Shown: piece after piece, positions 35,134-43,905 of the stretch
Position numbering within the stretch: position 1 is the stretch's first letter
How the letters are laid out: every line of letters begins with the position of its first letter
From: Arthrobacter koreensis
GTDB lineage: Bacteria; Actinomycetota; Actinomycetes; Actinomycetales; Micrococcaceae
NCBI RefSeq assembly: GCF_009193255.1
Contig: NZ_WACG01000001.1
Location: 310,001 to 374,000 of the forward strand
Length of the DNA stretch: 64,000 bases
Direction: 5' to 3'
The notes under the pieces: generated by a model
Told to the model about the DNA's origin: nothing
The model's input: only the letters and a program-made list of their open reading frames with translations
The model's database searches: none
Program-made: the position numbers and the translations under genes

Positions 35134-35910
35134 GTGGAGTGGACCGTGCGGGAGCTGGCTGAGCGCGCAGGCATCAGTGGGCGCACGCTGCGTCACTACC
35201 ATCAGATCGGACTACTCGACCCCGACCGCGTCGGGTCCAACGGTTATCGCTACTACGGGCTCGACGCGGTCTCCCGCCTACAGCGGATCCTCTTGCTGCG
35301 AGAGACGGGCATGCCCCTGTCGGATATCGCGGACGTACTGGATGCAGCCGCAACTCCTGAGGCCGAAATGGCAGCACTCACCGGGCATATGGAGCATCTC
35401 GCGAGGGAACGCGCCTCCCTGAATCGACGCATCAACGCGGTGGAACACACGTTGTCAATGCGTCGTGAAGGCCGCAAACCTCGCATGGATGTCATGCTCG
35501 AGGGGTTCAATGACCGATATGAGACTGAGGTTGTCGAGCGCTGGGGACGCGGCGCATTCGATGCATCGAATCAGTGGTGGCACGGTAAATCGATCCAGCA
35601 GCAGAAGGAGTGGAAGGCCAGAGCCGAGGCCCTACTGGCCCGGTGGCGTGTGATCCAGGAGGAAGGCGACGAACCGGACTCCGCCGCAGCGCAAGATCAC
35701 GCCGCAGCCCACATGAAGTGGTTCAGGGAGATCCCAGGAACTCCCACCCACGCGGGAGATACTGCGAAATCTGTTGACATGGTCCGGGGCCTCGCAACTC
35801 AGTACGAGTCAAACCCTGACTTCCATGTCGTCTTTGGAACCGCGGAAGCCGCAAGGTTCGCTGCGAACGCGCTGCGACTTCACGTGGGAAACTCCGGTAA
35901 GCCCGGATGA
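35134..35910 (+). CDS. MerR-family regulator with TipAS-like ligand domain
   Basis: This 258-residue regulator has a MerR winged helix (residues about 1-70: TVRELAERAGISGRTLRHYH, then NGYRYYGLDAV), a dimerisation coil (about 75-115) and a C-terminal helical domain like the TipAS antibiotic-binding domain. It starts with GTG after GGGAGGCAGTCC, 29 bp behind the protease gene. TipA-type proteins activate their own operon when a drug binds, so this unit may be drug-inducible and autoregulated. The ligand is unknown. Confidence 0.9.
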   Translation: MEWTVRELAERAGISGRTLRHYHQIGLLDPDRVGSNGYRYYGLDAVSRLQRILLLRETGMPLSDIADVLDAAATPEAEMAALTGHMEHLARERASLNRRINAVEHTLSMRREGRKPRMDVMLEGFNDRYETEVVERWGRGAFDASNQWWHGKSIQQQKEWKARAEALLARWRVIQEEGDEPDSAAAQDHAAAHMKWFREIPGTPTHAGDTAKSVDMVRGLATQYESNPDFHVVFGTAEAARFAANALRLHVGNSGKPG

Positions 35911-36002
35911 CCTCCAGCTCTACACGTTGAAGCGGAACTCCACCGCGTCGCCACGGTTAGGAACGTATGCCGTGATCATGGCGCATGCCGGCGCTGGCTC
36001 AC

Positions 36003-38180
36003 CTAGAGGCTCTTCACACGAGTGTAGAGCTCGCGCAGAGCCGCGTCGGAGAGGTCGATGATCGGCTCATACATGAACGAATTCACGTGGATGTTCTCCG
36101 GAGTCATTAGCACGACGTCGTCGAGTATGCGGCGTGACTCGTCGGTCCCGTGGCCCCGGTTCTTGTACGCCTGGAAGAGCGCCTGGGTCTGGTTGCCAGT
36201 GATCCCATCCGTGAACGTCGGGTCGGCAAGGACGGCCACCATGTGCTGCTCGGCGACGATGCGGGTGGCGATGGACAGCACGATCTTATTCTCGAAGTTG
36301 ATTCCCTCGTCTGCGATGAGCGCCACCTCTGCCTGCTCAAGCAGCAAGTCGATGACCGGCTTCGTGCCGGCACTCCAAGACTTCTTCTTGTTACTTGAGT
36401 GGAAGGTTTGGTTGAAGATCCGATCGAGCTCGGCGTTATCGATGCTCGCCGAGTCGGCCTTCCAATGCAGCAGCGAGGTCAGCTTCAGGTAGTCGGAGTC
36501 GTCCTCGCCTTTGGTGTACTCAAGGATGTTACGCACGAAAGGCACCGAGGCAATGCGCTGCATCCCGTTTCCAAAGAAGTTCTTCTTGAAGGCATAAATG
36601 AACGGGTTCTTCACATGGCTGGCCTGGCTTAGCGAGACCTTCTCCTCGCCCTTCTGGGCCATGAAGCACTTGTTGTAGCCAACCACACTCCGACTAAGAA
36701 GCGTCCGGAAGAAATCGAAGTTGTGCGTGAGGAGGATGAGCTTGAAGTTCGCGTGATCAGCCATCTCCTTGAGGTACTGGATGATGGCGTACTTGTTTTT
36801 GTAATCGAACGAATCGGCGAGGTCATCGATGACGAAGATCGTCTCCCGGCCCGTCGCCTTGCGCGCCTCCATCTCGAAGAGGACATTAAGGATGTAGAGC
36901 GCCTTCTTCTCGCCGTTACTTAGCACTGCCAACAGGTCATCCCGTTCGACGCTGGCGGTCTCTTGGCCGTCATTAAATTCGAAGACGAGCTTGAGCATGG
37001 AGTCCTGACCGAGGGCCACTTGGTGCTTGTTCTCCGCGCGCAGAGTGAACGGCACGAAGAAGCGCTCGTTGAAGATCTTGATGACCTTATCCCACTGGGT
37101 GCTTTCGGTAGCCGCCTGCTGCTCGATAGCCTTGCGGCGTTTCTCCGTATCTTTGTAGCACGTCACGACGCGCAGGAACGCCTCCTCGTGCACCTTAAGG
37201 TAGGACTTCCAGACGTCCTGCTGGAAGGTCTGGACGCTGGCGAACTCCGGGAGGAGGTCTTCCCGGTTTGCTATGAACTCGAAGAACTTGCGCGTATCCT
37301 CATTGCGCTGGAACGCACGCTCGACACCGTCCATCTTCTTGCGCAGCACATCATCGTCGCTGATGCGCTTCTTCTCTTCGGTGATCAGTGCCTGCAGGTC
37401 AGCGTCGCTCGTGATCTGACGGGGCTCATCCTCGCTGTGCAGTAAGAGCGAATGCTGAGCGGTGAAGAAGCCGTTGGCACCGAGGCTCTTCGTAACGTTC
37501 GTGGCGTTGTAATAAGTGAACGAACTCCGGTTGAAGAACGTGGACTCGTCGAGAAGCTGGTTAAGCCGGCTCACGTACGCAGCCAATTGTGCTTGGACGT
37601 CAGCGCCCTTGAGCGCGGTGGCCACCTTATCGTTGAAGAGCAGGTCGTGTGGCAGGTCGGCAAACCGAGCGTCCTCGAGTTGCTCGACCTCGTAGGCAAT
37701 GCGGACGAGGGCCTCGTAGAACTTGTCATCGCTCTGGGTAAAGACCTTCGAGATCGTCGAGATCACGTCCTGCTTAGTGCCCGCCTGAGCCGTCAATTCC
37801 TTGATCAGGGCGTCGCGAGCATCGAGGAGCTCCACCTGGAGCCCTTCGTACTCTTTCCGAAGCTCAGGGTTGACGAGCAGGGTCGAGGTCGACTCCGTCG
37901 GGCCAAGTTCCTCGTCGTAGGACAGGACAACGGCGACGTGGCTCGGGTCTGGCGACTGGCCGTTCTCGTCGGTGATCGAGCGAGAGGACTCGCGGTCAGG
38001 GAAAACTCGGTCGGTGGTTTCCCTGCCCGTGGCCAGGTCTTTGAAGGTCCGCGCGAAAGAGGTCTTCATCGTGCCGTTGGGCGCGTAGATGGCCACTGCG
38101 TTGCGGTCGCCGAAGTCCAGTGTCGCGTCAAACGATCGGATGCCGTGGCAGTTGGTCAGTTCAACGTTAAGAGTCTTCAT
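36003..38180 (-). CDS. SMC/ABC-like AAA ATPase, probable defence protein
   Basis: This 725-residue cytosolic ATPase has a Walker A variant APNGTMKTS at residues 33-41 (the usual GK pair is MK), a coil-rich middle (about 100-370), an ABC-like signature LSNGEKKAL at 420-428, Walker B FVIDDLA at 449-455 and an H-loop LTHNFD at 484-489. The last 200 residues match nothing I recognise, and no TOPRIM motif is seen. The layout is that of the AAA/AAA_13 ATPases that pair with toxic effectors in anti-phage loci (RloC, PrrC-linked and similar). A HEPN-like gene remnant lies 46 bp upstream on the same strand. Confidence 0.8.
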   Translation of the reverse strand: MKTLNVELTNCHGIRSFDATLDFGDRNAVAIYAPNGTMKTSFARTFKDLATGRETTDRVFPDRESSRSITDENGQSPDPSHVAVVLSYDEELGPTESTSTLLVNPELRKEYEGLQVELLDARDALIKELTAQAGTKQDVISTISKVFTQSDDKFYEALVRIAYEVEQLEDARFADLPHDLLFNDKVATALKGADVQAQLAAYVSRLNQLLDESTFFNRSSFTYYNATNVTKSLGANGFFTAQHSLLLHSEDEPRQITSDADLQALITEEKKRISDDDVLRKKMDGVERAFQRNEDTRKFFEFIANREDLLPEFASVQTFQQDVWKSYLKVHEEAFLRVVTCYKDTEKRRKAIEQQAATESTQWDKVIKIFNERFFVPFTLRAENKHQVALGQDSMLKLVFEFNDGQETASVERDDLLAVLSNGEKKALYILNVLFEMEARKATGRETIFVIDDLADSFDYKNKYAIIQYLKEMADHANFKLILLTHNFDFFRTLLSRSVVGYNKCFMAQKGEEKVSLSQASHVKNPFIYAFKKNFFGNGMQRIASVPFVRNILEYTKGEDDSDYLKLTSLLHWKADSASIDNAELDRIFNQTFHSSNKKKSWSAGTKPVIDLLLEQAEVALIADEGINFENKIVLSIATRIVAEQHMVAVLADPTFTDGITGNQTQALFQAYKNRGHGTDESRRILDDVVLMTPENIHVNSFMYEPIIDLSDAALRELYTRVKSL

Positions 38181-38226
38181 GCCAACAGACTATGGTGCTC
38201 ACAGCCTCCGACCGGCATGAACAGGA

Positions 38227-38588
38227 TCATCCGCTGCCGGCTTCGGCACTCCGGGGGCCGCCTACTCCGCTTTGCCCTCGCCGGAAGAGCACCTCGGAGT
38301 GGAGCTTCTCGAGCTCGTTCTCGATCTCCCAGAACTCGCGGGCGAGCCACTTGAGAGCTGATTTCATGAAGGCCTTGGTGTCCTTCTCCGGGGCCAATGT
38401 CCGGTACCTGTGCTTCATGGAGACAAAGTCGAACGGCTCGCCAGTGTCCGGGTGCTTGAGGAAGCGAGCCGTTGACCCACACGCCATGAACGACGAAGTG
38501 GCGGAGCTCAAGCGCTGCCTCCAATCGGTCGACAAGCGCCTTCGGTCGCGCCGGATGTGCGCCGCGAATCGCGCCGTCCCTGGTGATT
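38227..38588 (-). pseudogene. Frameshifted HEPN-like gene remnant
   Basis: Two frames join near 38460. The upstream frame (GGC GCG ATT CGC onward, from 38588) reads ALVDRLEAALELRHFVVHGVW and contains RHFVVH, an Rx4H motif of HEPN RNases. The downstream frame reads ARFLKHPDTGEPFDFVSMKH and continues helical to the stop at 38227. Both show GC-biased third positions in their own part, so one frameshift, plus loss of a clear start codon, is the simplest view. It precedes the AAA ATPase gene and could be its effector. HEPN assignment rests on one short motif. Confidence 0.5.
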
Positions 38589-38603
38589 CAAATCTGATGA
38601 GAG

Positions 38604-38756
38604 ATGAACGAACCCGACCTCACCGAACGGCACTTCGGCGCTCTCCTGATCGGCAAGGCGGCCTTCACTTCCGGCGAGGTCCGTTCGTACGGACCCAACG
38701 GACCCGTCGTAGATCTTCCGCGGGTGCCCAGCGACGCGAGACCATCCGACGAGTGA
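38604..38756 (+). CDS. Small hypothetical protein, 50 residues
   Basis: An ATG frame after ATGAGAG encodes 50 acidic residues starting MNEPDLTERHFGALLIGKAA and ending RPSDE. Codon use is GC-biased at third positions. It diverges from the HEPN-like remnant and has no recognised relatives. It may be real or a fragment. Confidence 0.35.
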   Translation: MNEPDLTERHFGALLIGKAAFTSGEVRSYGPNGPVVDLPRVPSDARPSDE

Positions 38757-38817
38757 GTTCGCCTGCTCACCGATTCAGCCGTCCGGCAACATTGGTTCAT
38801 TCCCTAAACTCCAGAGC

Positions 38818-39636
38818 TCATGTGAACACCCCCCGGCGCAGCTTGGCGCAAGCCGCCATTATGCGCTGGCGTAAGCGACGTCCCTGGTGTGTTGGCTCCA
38901 AATGATCAATATCATTCACCCCAAGCGCGTCGATTCGGGATGAAAGGGATTGCAACTCTGTCAGCAGGCTGGCCAGCCGAGATTCGTACAGAGTGGCTTC
39001 GGCGATACTTCTCGTTTCAGTAGGGACGGCTGTAAGAGCGGCAATCAGCGCGCTAGCACCGATTACCCCGTAGAGCTGGTTCCGCAAAGCATCCAGGCTC
39101 TTATTGGCCAAGTCTCCGTCTGATCCAAACGACCAGTCGGACGCAAACACCAGTACACCGAATACAGGTACGATCCACGAGAAAGCCCGGGCAGTCTGAA
39201 GTGCCCGGCGGTACTCCCGGCGGGAGAATGAGTAGTTGTTTTCCTTCGCGACCCGCATGAGCTTCCATACGTGGAAGGTAATGATGAGGACAGCCAACGA
39301 GTAGATGCCTATGACAATCCACGCCGTCGGGTTGAAACCGCCACCACCAGGGCGGAGTTCGATGGCTAGGCCTGTCAGTGGTAGCGCTAGGGGCCAAAGA
39401 TAGCGCCGCCACTGTGGTCTGCCGGTTGCCTCGTATTTGATCCTAAATACCAAGACGAAAAGCCACGGGACGACAAGAGCTATCCCAAGGAAGGCATCAC
39501 CGGTGTGCGAAAGTCGAGGGCCACTGAGAACGAACAGGGAAATGAGGATGGCCAAGATTCCTGCAAAATGTGCTGCTACGCGAGTCGAGGTGGAGCGAGT
39601 ATCTGGTTTGTTGAGGACCTGAGCCATCGGCGTCAC
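38818..39636 (-). CDS. Multi-pass membrane protein of unknown function
   Basis: This 272-residue protein has about six hydrophobic segments (for example FAGILAILISLFVLSGPRL, AWIVIGIYSLAVLIITFHVW and LYGVIGASALIAALTAV) and a C-terminal amphipathic coil of 60 residues (LLTELQSLSSRIDALGVNDI). No channel, transporter or enzyme motif is recognised. The start could be GTG at 39636 or ATG at 39627. It is alone, between defence-like genes and degraded DNA. Confidence 0.6.
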   Translation of the reverse strand: MTPMAQVLNKPDTRSTSTRVAAHFAGILAILISLFVLSGPRLSHTGDAFLGIALVVPWLFVLVFRIKYEATGRPQWRRYLWPLALPLTGLAIELRPGGGGFNPTAWIVIGIYSLAVLIITFHVWKLMRVAKENNYSFSRREYRRALQTARAFSWIVPVFGVLVFASDWSFGSDGDLANKSLDALRNQLYGVIGASALIAALTAVPTETRSIAEATLYESRLASLLTELQSLSSRIDALGVNDIDHLEPTHQGRRLRQRIMAACAKLRRGVFT

Positions 39637-39679
39637 CGATTTCTCACTGCCCCATCAGCTGTGTCGGCGATGTAAGTCA

Positions 39680-39844
39680 TCAGATCGAACATGGAGCGTT
39701 GTCCAGGCGACGATGGTGCACTGCGGCCCGGAGAGTGCCGGAACAAGAATAGCCGCAGTCTGTCTTCATACCCGCGTCGCAGGGCGTATTGCTGAAAGTG
39801 ACAAAGGGCAAGAGTAGCGGCGCTGCGATGCTGCGAATTTTCAT
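39680..39844 (-). pseudogene. Fragment of a secreted or lipoprotein gene
   Basis: An ATG with a strong Shine-Dalgarno (CAGGAGAATCA) begins a peptide MKIRSIAAPLLLPFVTF, followed by TPCDAG and no recognisable domain. One base out of frame the same DNA reads ATLALC, a better signal-peptide continuation after MKIRSIAA. This suggests a frameshifted signal-peptide gene. Evidence is thin. Confidence 0.3.
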
Positions 39845-40725
39845 TGATTCTCCTGTTGACGGCCTGGGGTCCCGGAAGCGGAAGAGGTGAGACTCCAAGG
39901 CGGCTACTGACGATCCCGAGCCATAAAATCAAGTTTGCGTATTCGGTTCTGTTTCGATGACGAGATTAAGCGTCGCTGAGAACTATCTGCCGTGCATGGC
40001 CTTTGGTAAGGGGCCACGGAAGGTCCCGGTGTTGCGGCCATGACATCGGTCAGGGCAGTTGCGGCAACGCTGCTGGAGTTCCCCGCAGATTGCTCTCGAA
40101 CGACTCGGACTATCAGTCCCCTGACCGCTGAAGGCGGAGCCGAGGTTTTGTCAGACGTTAGAACGCGAATCTAAATTCCACCCGCGTTCCATCAGGGAAG
40201 AACGTTTGCCTCGCGATGGCCTAATCGCTCTGAAGGCCCGCTTTACGGACCTCGATACGCCAGATTCACCTGAGACACCGGCTAGGTCGGGGGCACTCGC
40301 CAGGAATAGGTATTCAGTTGGCCGGCGGCACCCGGACGAGCTTTGGAAGACGATGATCCGGGCCAAGCCTTCACGATATGCGGTCCTTCAGCTGAACATT
40401 GTCCATGTGTGCGCTCCGATATCCTCTTCGTTCTGATCGGGACTGCTTGATGGGTTGACACATCTCGGGCGGCACTCAGGACGACGCCGGTTCGTCCCGG
40501 CCTGTAGATGCCGGCGCGATCTGGAGGGCCCTTTTCGGCGAGCCGCGCTGCCCCGACTTCGCAAGAATTTGTCGCGCGGAGCGATTGTTTGGGTTGTCAT
40601 CTCTGTCCATTCGTGATGGGCAGTCGTTGCGGGGGCGGATTCGACCGACGACGCCGAAAGCTAGCCTTGCGGACTACCGTTATCCTCCTGCGCCAAGGCG
40701 GCGACCCCGCAGCCATCCAGCGACG
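39845..40725. other. Degraded region without a recognisable gene
   Basis: Short frames on both strands here have mixed codon bias and no domain. One remnant is notable: on the minus strand, 40160-40190 reads PDGTRVEFRF and then AF-stop, resembling the C-terminal codons VEFRF found at 34.1 and 35.9 kb. GC content is lower than in the core. Nothing else can be supported. Confidence 0.5.
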
Positions 40726-41010
40726 TTAAAGGGCCGCTTCTAGTTCCGTCCAGGAGTACCCAAACATATAGTCCTCATCCTTACCGTTTGAGGCCCAGAT
40801 CTGAGCAGCGTCGTAAACATTCAGCGTCTCGCCGTCGTCATCGTCATCGTCATCTAGGCCGTAGCGGCAGTCGAGGCAATACATCTCGGAGTAGACAAAT
40901 CTCTTCGTCAAGGGAGTTCCACAATTGGGACAAGGGGGCGTTTCACCCACGTAGACATCGATCTCGTCCCAGCTCTTTTCCTTCTTCGAAAGGAAATCAA
41001 AAAAACCCAA
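40726..41010 (-). CDS. Small zinc-ribbon protein
   Basis: This 94-residue protein has two CxxC knuckles (CPNCGTPLTKR and CLDCRYG) spaced like a zinc ribbon, followed by a run of seven aspartates and an acidic tail. The start is TTG at 41010 with GTAGGGGGTAGG upstream. It could bind nucleic acid or protein; no family is recognised. It stands alone in an accessory region. Confidence 0.6.
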   Translation of the reverse strand: MGFFDFLSKKEKSWDEIDVYVGETPPCPNCGTPLTKRFVYSEMYCLDCRYGLDDDDDDDGETLNVYDAAQIWASNGKDEDYMFGYSWTELEAAL

Positions 41011-41118
41011 GAAACCTACCCCCTACGGCCCGCCGAAGCGATCCTCTAATATGTGAGACCAACTGCTGACGACAAGCAAACGCGCCGTTCTAGACACGGC
41101 CAGCGTCCCCCGCTCCTA

Positions 41119-41757
41119 TTAGGCACTGCCTCCTCGGATGTGGGACGAGATTTTGATGATCTTGGCCTCGGTGCCGCCGGGACCGTAACGCTGCACGCGC
41201 TCGTACCCGTTGACCACATGCTGGACAGGAGACCTTCTGCTGGCCACCTCGGCGATGCTGTCAAAGGCCGACTCCGTATACTCAGGGACTTTCACCAGGG
41301 CCGCGGCGGCGACATGCTTAATCCCTTCTGGCGTTCTCCATGTCAGGAGCGTAATCCCGCAGGCAACCACAATTCCGCTGACGACGAGGACTGGTTTAAG
41401 TGCTGGATGTTCCTGGATCCGCTGCCAGCGGGTCGGAACCTCGTTTGCATCCTGTTCGCAGGTATTCATGTCAGACCTCTGCGCCTCGGCGGAGTGGTAC
41501 CGGACTAGCTTGTCGTTGGGCTGCTCTAGACGTGCTGGCAGCCTCGCCCGATCCAACGGGTCCTCGCGATCATGATCGGGCATTCGGCCAGTGTAGCCGG
41601 GTTCGGAGCCCTTGGTCGTGGCATTCATGACCTGGATGACCGCGGCCTGTACCACGGGATCGCTATTTGCCCCTCCCGTTCGTTTTCGTAGGACGGCGTT
41701 TGTCGTCACTCGGTTCCTGACGTGGGTCTTGGCTCGTCTTGGTCCAAGGCCAGGCAC
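41119..41757 (-). CDS. Hypothetical single-pass membrane protein
   Basis: The frame encodes up to 212 residues with one clear membrane helix (ALKPVLVVSGIVVACGITLL) about 90 residues from the C-terminus, flanked by a polar N-terminal part and a basic, helical tail. The start is unsure: ATG at 41628 (MNATTKG) or 41583 (MPDHDRED) would remove the arginine-rich first third, which looks unlike protein. No domain is recognised. Confidence 0.5.
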   Translation of the reverse strand: MPGLGPRRAKTHVRNRVTTNAVLRKRTGGANSDPVVQAAVIQVMNATTKGSEPGYTGRMPDHDREDPLDRARLPARLEQPNDKLVRYHSAEAQRSDMNTCEQDANEVPTRWQRIQEHPALKPVLVVSGIVVACGITLLTWRTPEGIKHVAAAALVKVPEYTESAFDSIAEVASRRSPVQHVVNGYERVQRYGPGGTEAKIIKISSHIRGGSA

Positions 41758-41919
41758 TCACCCTTTTTAACGCCTTCCGCGGCTGCCTCCAGATTCCGTT
41801 CCTTGTCTAAATGCCAGCCGGGCGACTAATTCAACGCATCCCCGCGCCGGTGCGCGATTACCGAGTGATCTTCGGAGCGGCTCACGGCAATCGCCGTGAG
41901 CCTGTGCTGTCCTGTGGGT

Positions 41920-42861
41920 GTGTCCTTCTACTTTGCGAATCAGAGAACCAATTTCGAACAGGTCATTAAGACCAAGACGCTTTGGACGTGTCCTCGCCCA
42001 AACAACGCTCCACTCAAGGAGTCTCGTCGGCTGATCAAAGATCTACGTCGCGGCGATGTGGTGTTCCATTATAAGGATGGGGCTCTTCGCGCAGTCAGCA
42101 CAGTGGTCGAGGAATGGACGGATTTTCTTCGGCCACCTGAGTATCCAGCTCGTCCGGGCGAGGAGGACGACGGCTGGCTGGTGCGCGTTGAACCACTGAA
42201 AGAAGGTGTCAACATTAGCTACAAAGACCTAGGCAGGACTATCACCCTCGGCGATGGAGGACCGCTGAAAAAGGACGGTAGTGGGGCAGCTCAGAAGTAC
42301 CTGTCGTCGATGTCCCCTGAGGACGGGCACCGTTTGATGAAGGTGCTTGGATTGGACATCCCTGGGACCGATGGCAGCTGGCTCGGTCGTCCACCTAGTT
42401 TCTGGGATGGCGATGACTCCGACGTCGATGCATTCCGCAAAATGCGGGCAGAGCAACGCGACCTTCGCCAGCACCTCATCGCGGGCAGGACCGCGGCGTG
42501 CTGCGCGCTATGCGGCAAGTTCCTACCGGTAAATCTACTCATTGCGGCGCACATCAAGCCACGCTCCCACTGCAACGAAGCTGAGCGGCGAGACTTCCAG
42601 GCAGTAGCGATGCTGGTCTGCAACCTTGGTTGCGACGCCCTGTTCGAATGGGGCTATATCGCTGTAAATGACCGTGGGAACATCATTACCGTTCGTCCGG
42701 CAGCTACGCCACACACCGTGCAGGCCGTTGCCCTCCTGCAGGGACTCCCCTGTTCGGCCCACAACTCCACGACGGCACCACACTTCGCAGCTCACGTCAC
42801 CATTGCACAGCAACGGGAGGGAAGCCCCAGCCAATCAAAGGAGAGCGCGAAAACGTACTAG
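41920..42861 (+). CDS. EVE-HNH protein, probable modification-dependent (type IV) endonuclease
   Basis: This 313-residue protein combines an N-terminal PUA/EVE-like domain (about residues 1-140: SFYFANQRTNFEQVI, then RRGDVVFHYKDGALRAVSTV) with a C-terminal HNH nuclease (about 195-250: CALCGKFLPVNLLIAAHIKP, then LVCNLGCDALFEWGYI). EVE domains bind modified cytosines and EVE-HNH fusions restrict modified phage DNA. GTG at 41920 gives the usual EVE N-terminus; GTG at 41896 is also possible. No cognate methylase is adjacent, as expected for type IV. Confidence 0.8.
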   Translation: MSFYFANQRTNFEQVIKTKTLWTCPRPNNAPLKESRRLIKDLRRGDVVFHYKDGALRAVSTVVEEWTDFLRPPEYPARPGEEDDGWLVRVEPLKEGVNISYKDLGRTITLGDGGPLKKDGSGAAQKYLSSMSPEDGHRLMKVLGLDIPGTDGSWLGRPPSFWDGDDSDVDAFRKMRAEQRDLRQHLIAGRTAACCALCGKFLPVNLLIAAHIKPRSHCNEAERRDFQAVAMLVCNLGCDALFEWGYIAVNDRGNIITVRPAATPHTVQAVALLQGLPCSAHNSTTAPHFAAHVTIAQQREGSPSQSKESAKTY

Positions 42862-43035
42862 ACCCATTGTTGGCGCTCGTGCCCCTCGCTCTTCGGGAGA
42901 ACCACCGGACTCCACTGCTCATCCGGACCTAGTCCAGGAAACATATGCCGCGCTGCCGGAAAGAGGCACATCCTTCACTCAACGGCGGTATCCCTCCCCA
43001 TCTCAAGGCACCGCCTAGACCTTATGGCCTGCTCG

Positions 43036-43752
43036 TCAAGCGCGGATGTTGAGTGGTAGGGCCAGTTCATCAGAAAGCTGCTCAAGCTCGGCGAGACCGG
43101 GCGTGCCGACTCGGAGCGACTCGAGCAGCCACGAGGCAAACATTGTTGCCATCGCGGTGAAATGTACTGTCAGCTGCTCATGAGGGTCAGTGGCCTCACC
43201 CGCGACTATGAACTGTTTCTGGTCGTCTAGACCCAAGAAGGCGGTCACCGTCTCACTCGTGACATGAACAATCTGAGACTGTTGCACATACGCGGTCTTG
43301 AATGTTCCGTCGAAGTCGATTTTGTCGATCATATTCGTGACGCGGAGTAGCCTTTTCCCTTCATTTGTCCCGAGCGCTGCGTCTATTTCGTCCTGAGGCG
43401 TATTGAGGTAATTCATGATCGACCGGAACGCTCGATCGCGAGAATCCTGATAACCCGCGATTAGCTGGTCAGGGCCGCTTTCATCAAAGTGCGCCCATTG
43501 TGCCGTCAAGGCATGCTCAAGCGCCTGCCGGGCTACGGCGACAGCCTCACGGGAACGTCCAGCACGATGCAGGACGACGTAGGCACCCCCATAACGTATC
43601 GCTTGGGCACAGATGCCGTAGACAGTCTGAAACTCCACTTGGTGTGCTTCAGCGACCTCGAACGGATCCTCCTCAAGTAGCCGCCGCTCGCGCTCCTCAA
43701 TAAATCTCAGAAGTGCCTCAATGTCGGGGAGAGTTTGATGTGGTGTGGTCAC
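43036..43752 (-). CDS. DUF5677-like hypothetical protein
   Basis: This 238-residue, almost wholly helical protein includes RAGRSREAVAVARQALEHAL and a histidine-containing helix near VHVTSETVTAFLGLDD. The pattern recalls DUF5677-type proteins found in defence and mobile regions, but the match is by eye. It starts with GTG. It follows the OGG-fold gene on the same strand at 150 bp, so they may share a transcript. Confidence 0.55.
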   Translation of the reverse strand: MTTPHQTLPDIEALLRFIEERERRLLEEDPFEVAEAHQVEFQTVYGICAQAIRYGGAYVVLHRAGRSREAVAVARQALEHALTAQWAHFDESGPDQLIAGYQDSRDRAFRSIMNYLNTPQDEIDAALGTNEGKRLLRVTNMIDKIDFDGTFKTAYVQQSQIVHVTSETVTAFLGLDDQKQFIVAGEATDPHEQLTVHFTAMATMFASWLLESLRVGTPGLAELEQLSDELALPLNIRA

Positions 43753-43905
43753 CCACCAAGTATGCGGGAATTAGGGTGTGCAGCAGCACGCTCACAATGT
43801 GCCGCCATTCGCTCCGCGAGATGGCTTGGCAGCACTGCGCGAAGGCCGGGCGTCGAGCAGAGCAGCCGGTGGATTCCTTGCGAGCTGATCGGGCCGACCG
43901 CAAAT

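Noticed and set aside
38177-38524. Minus-strand frame of 115 codons as a single gene
   Set aside because: Only its first 20 or so codons look real (HEPN-like helix). The rest is an arginine-rich shadow of the next frame, so a frameshifted gene is a better reading.
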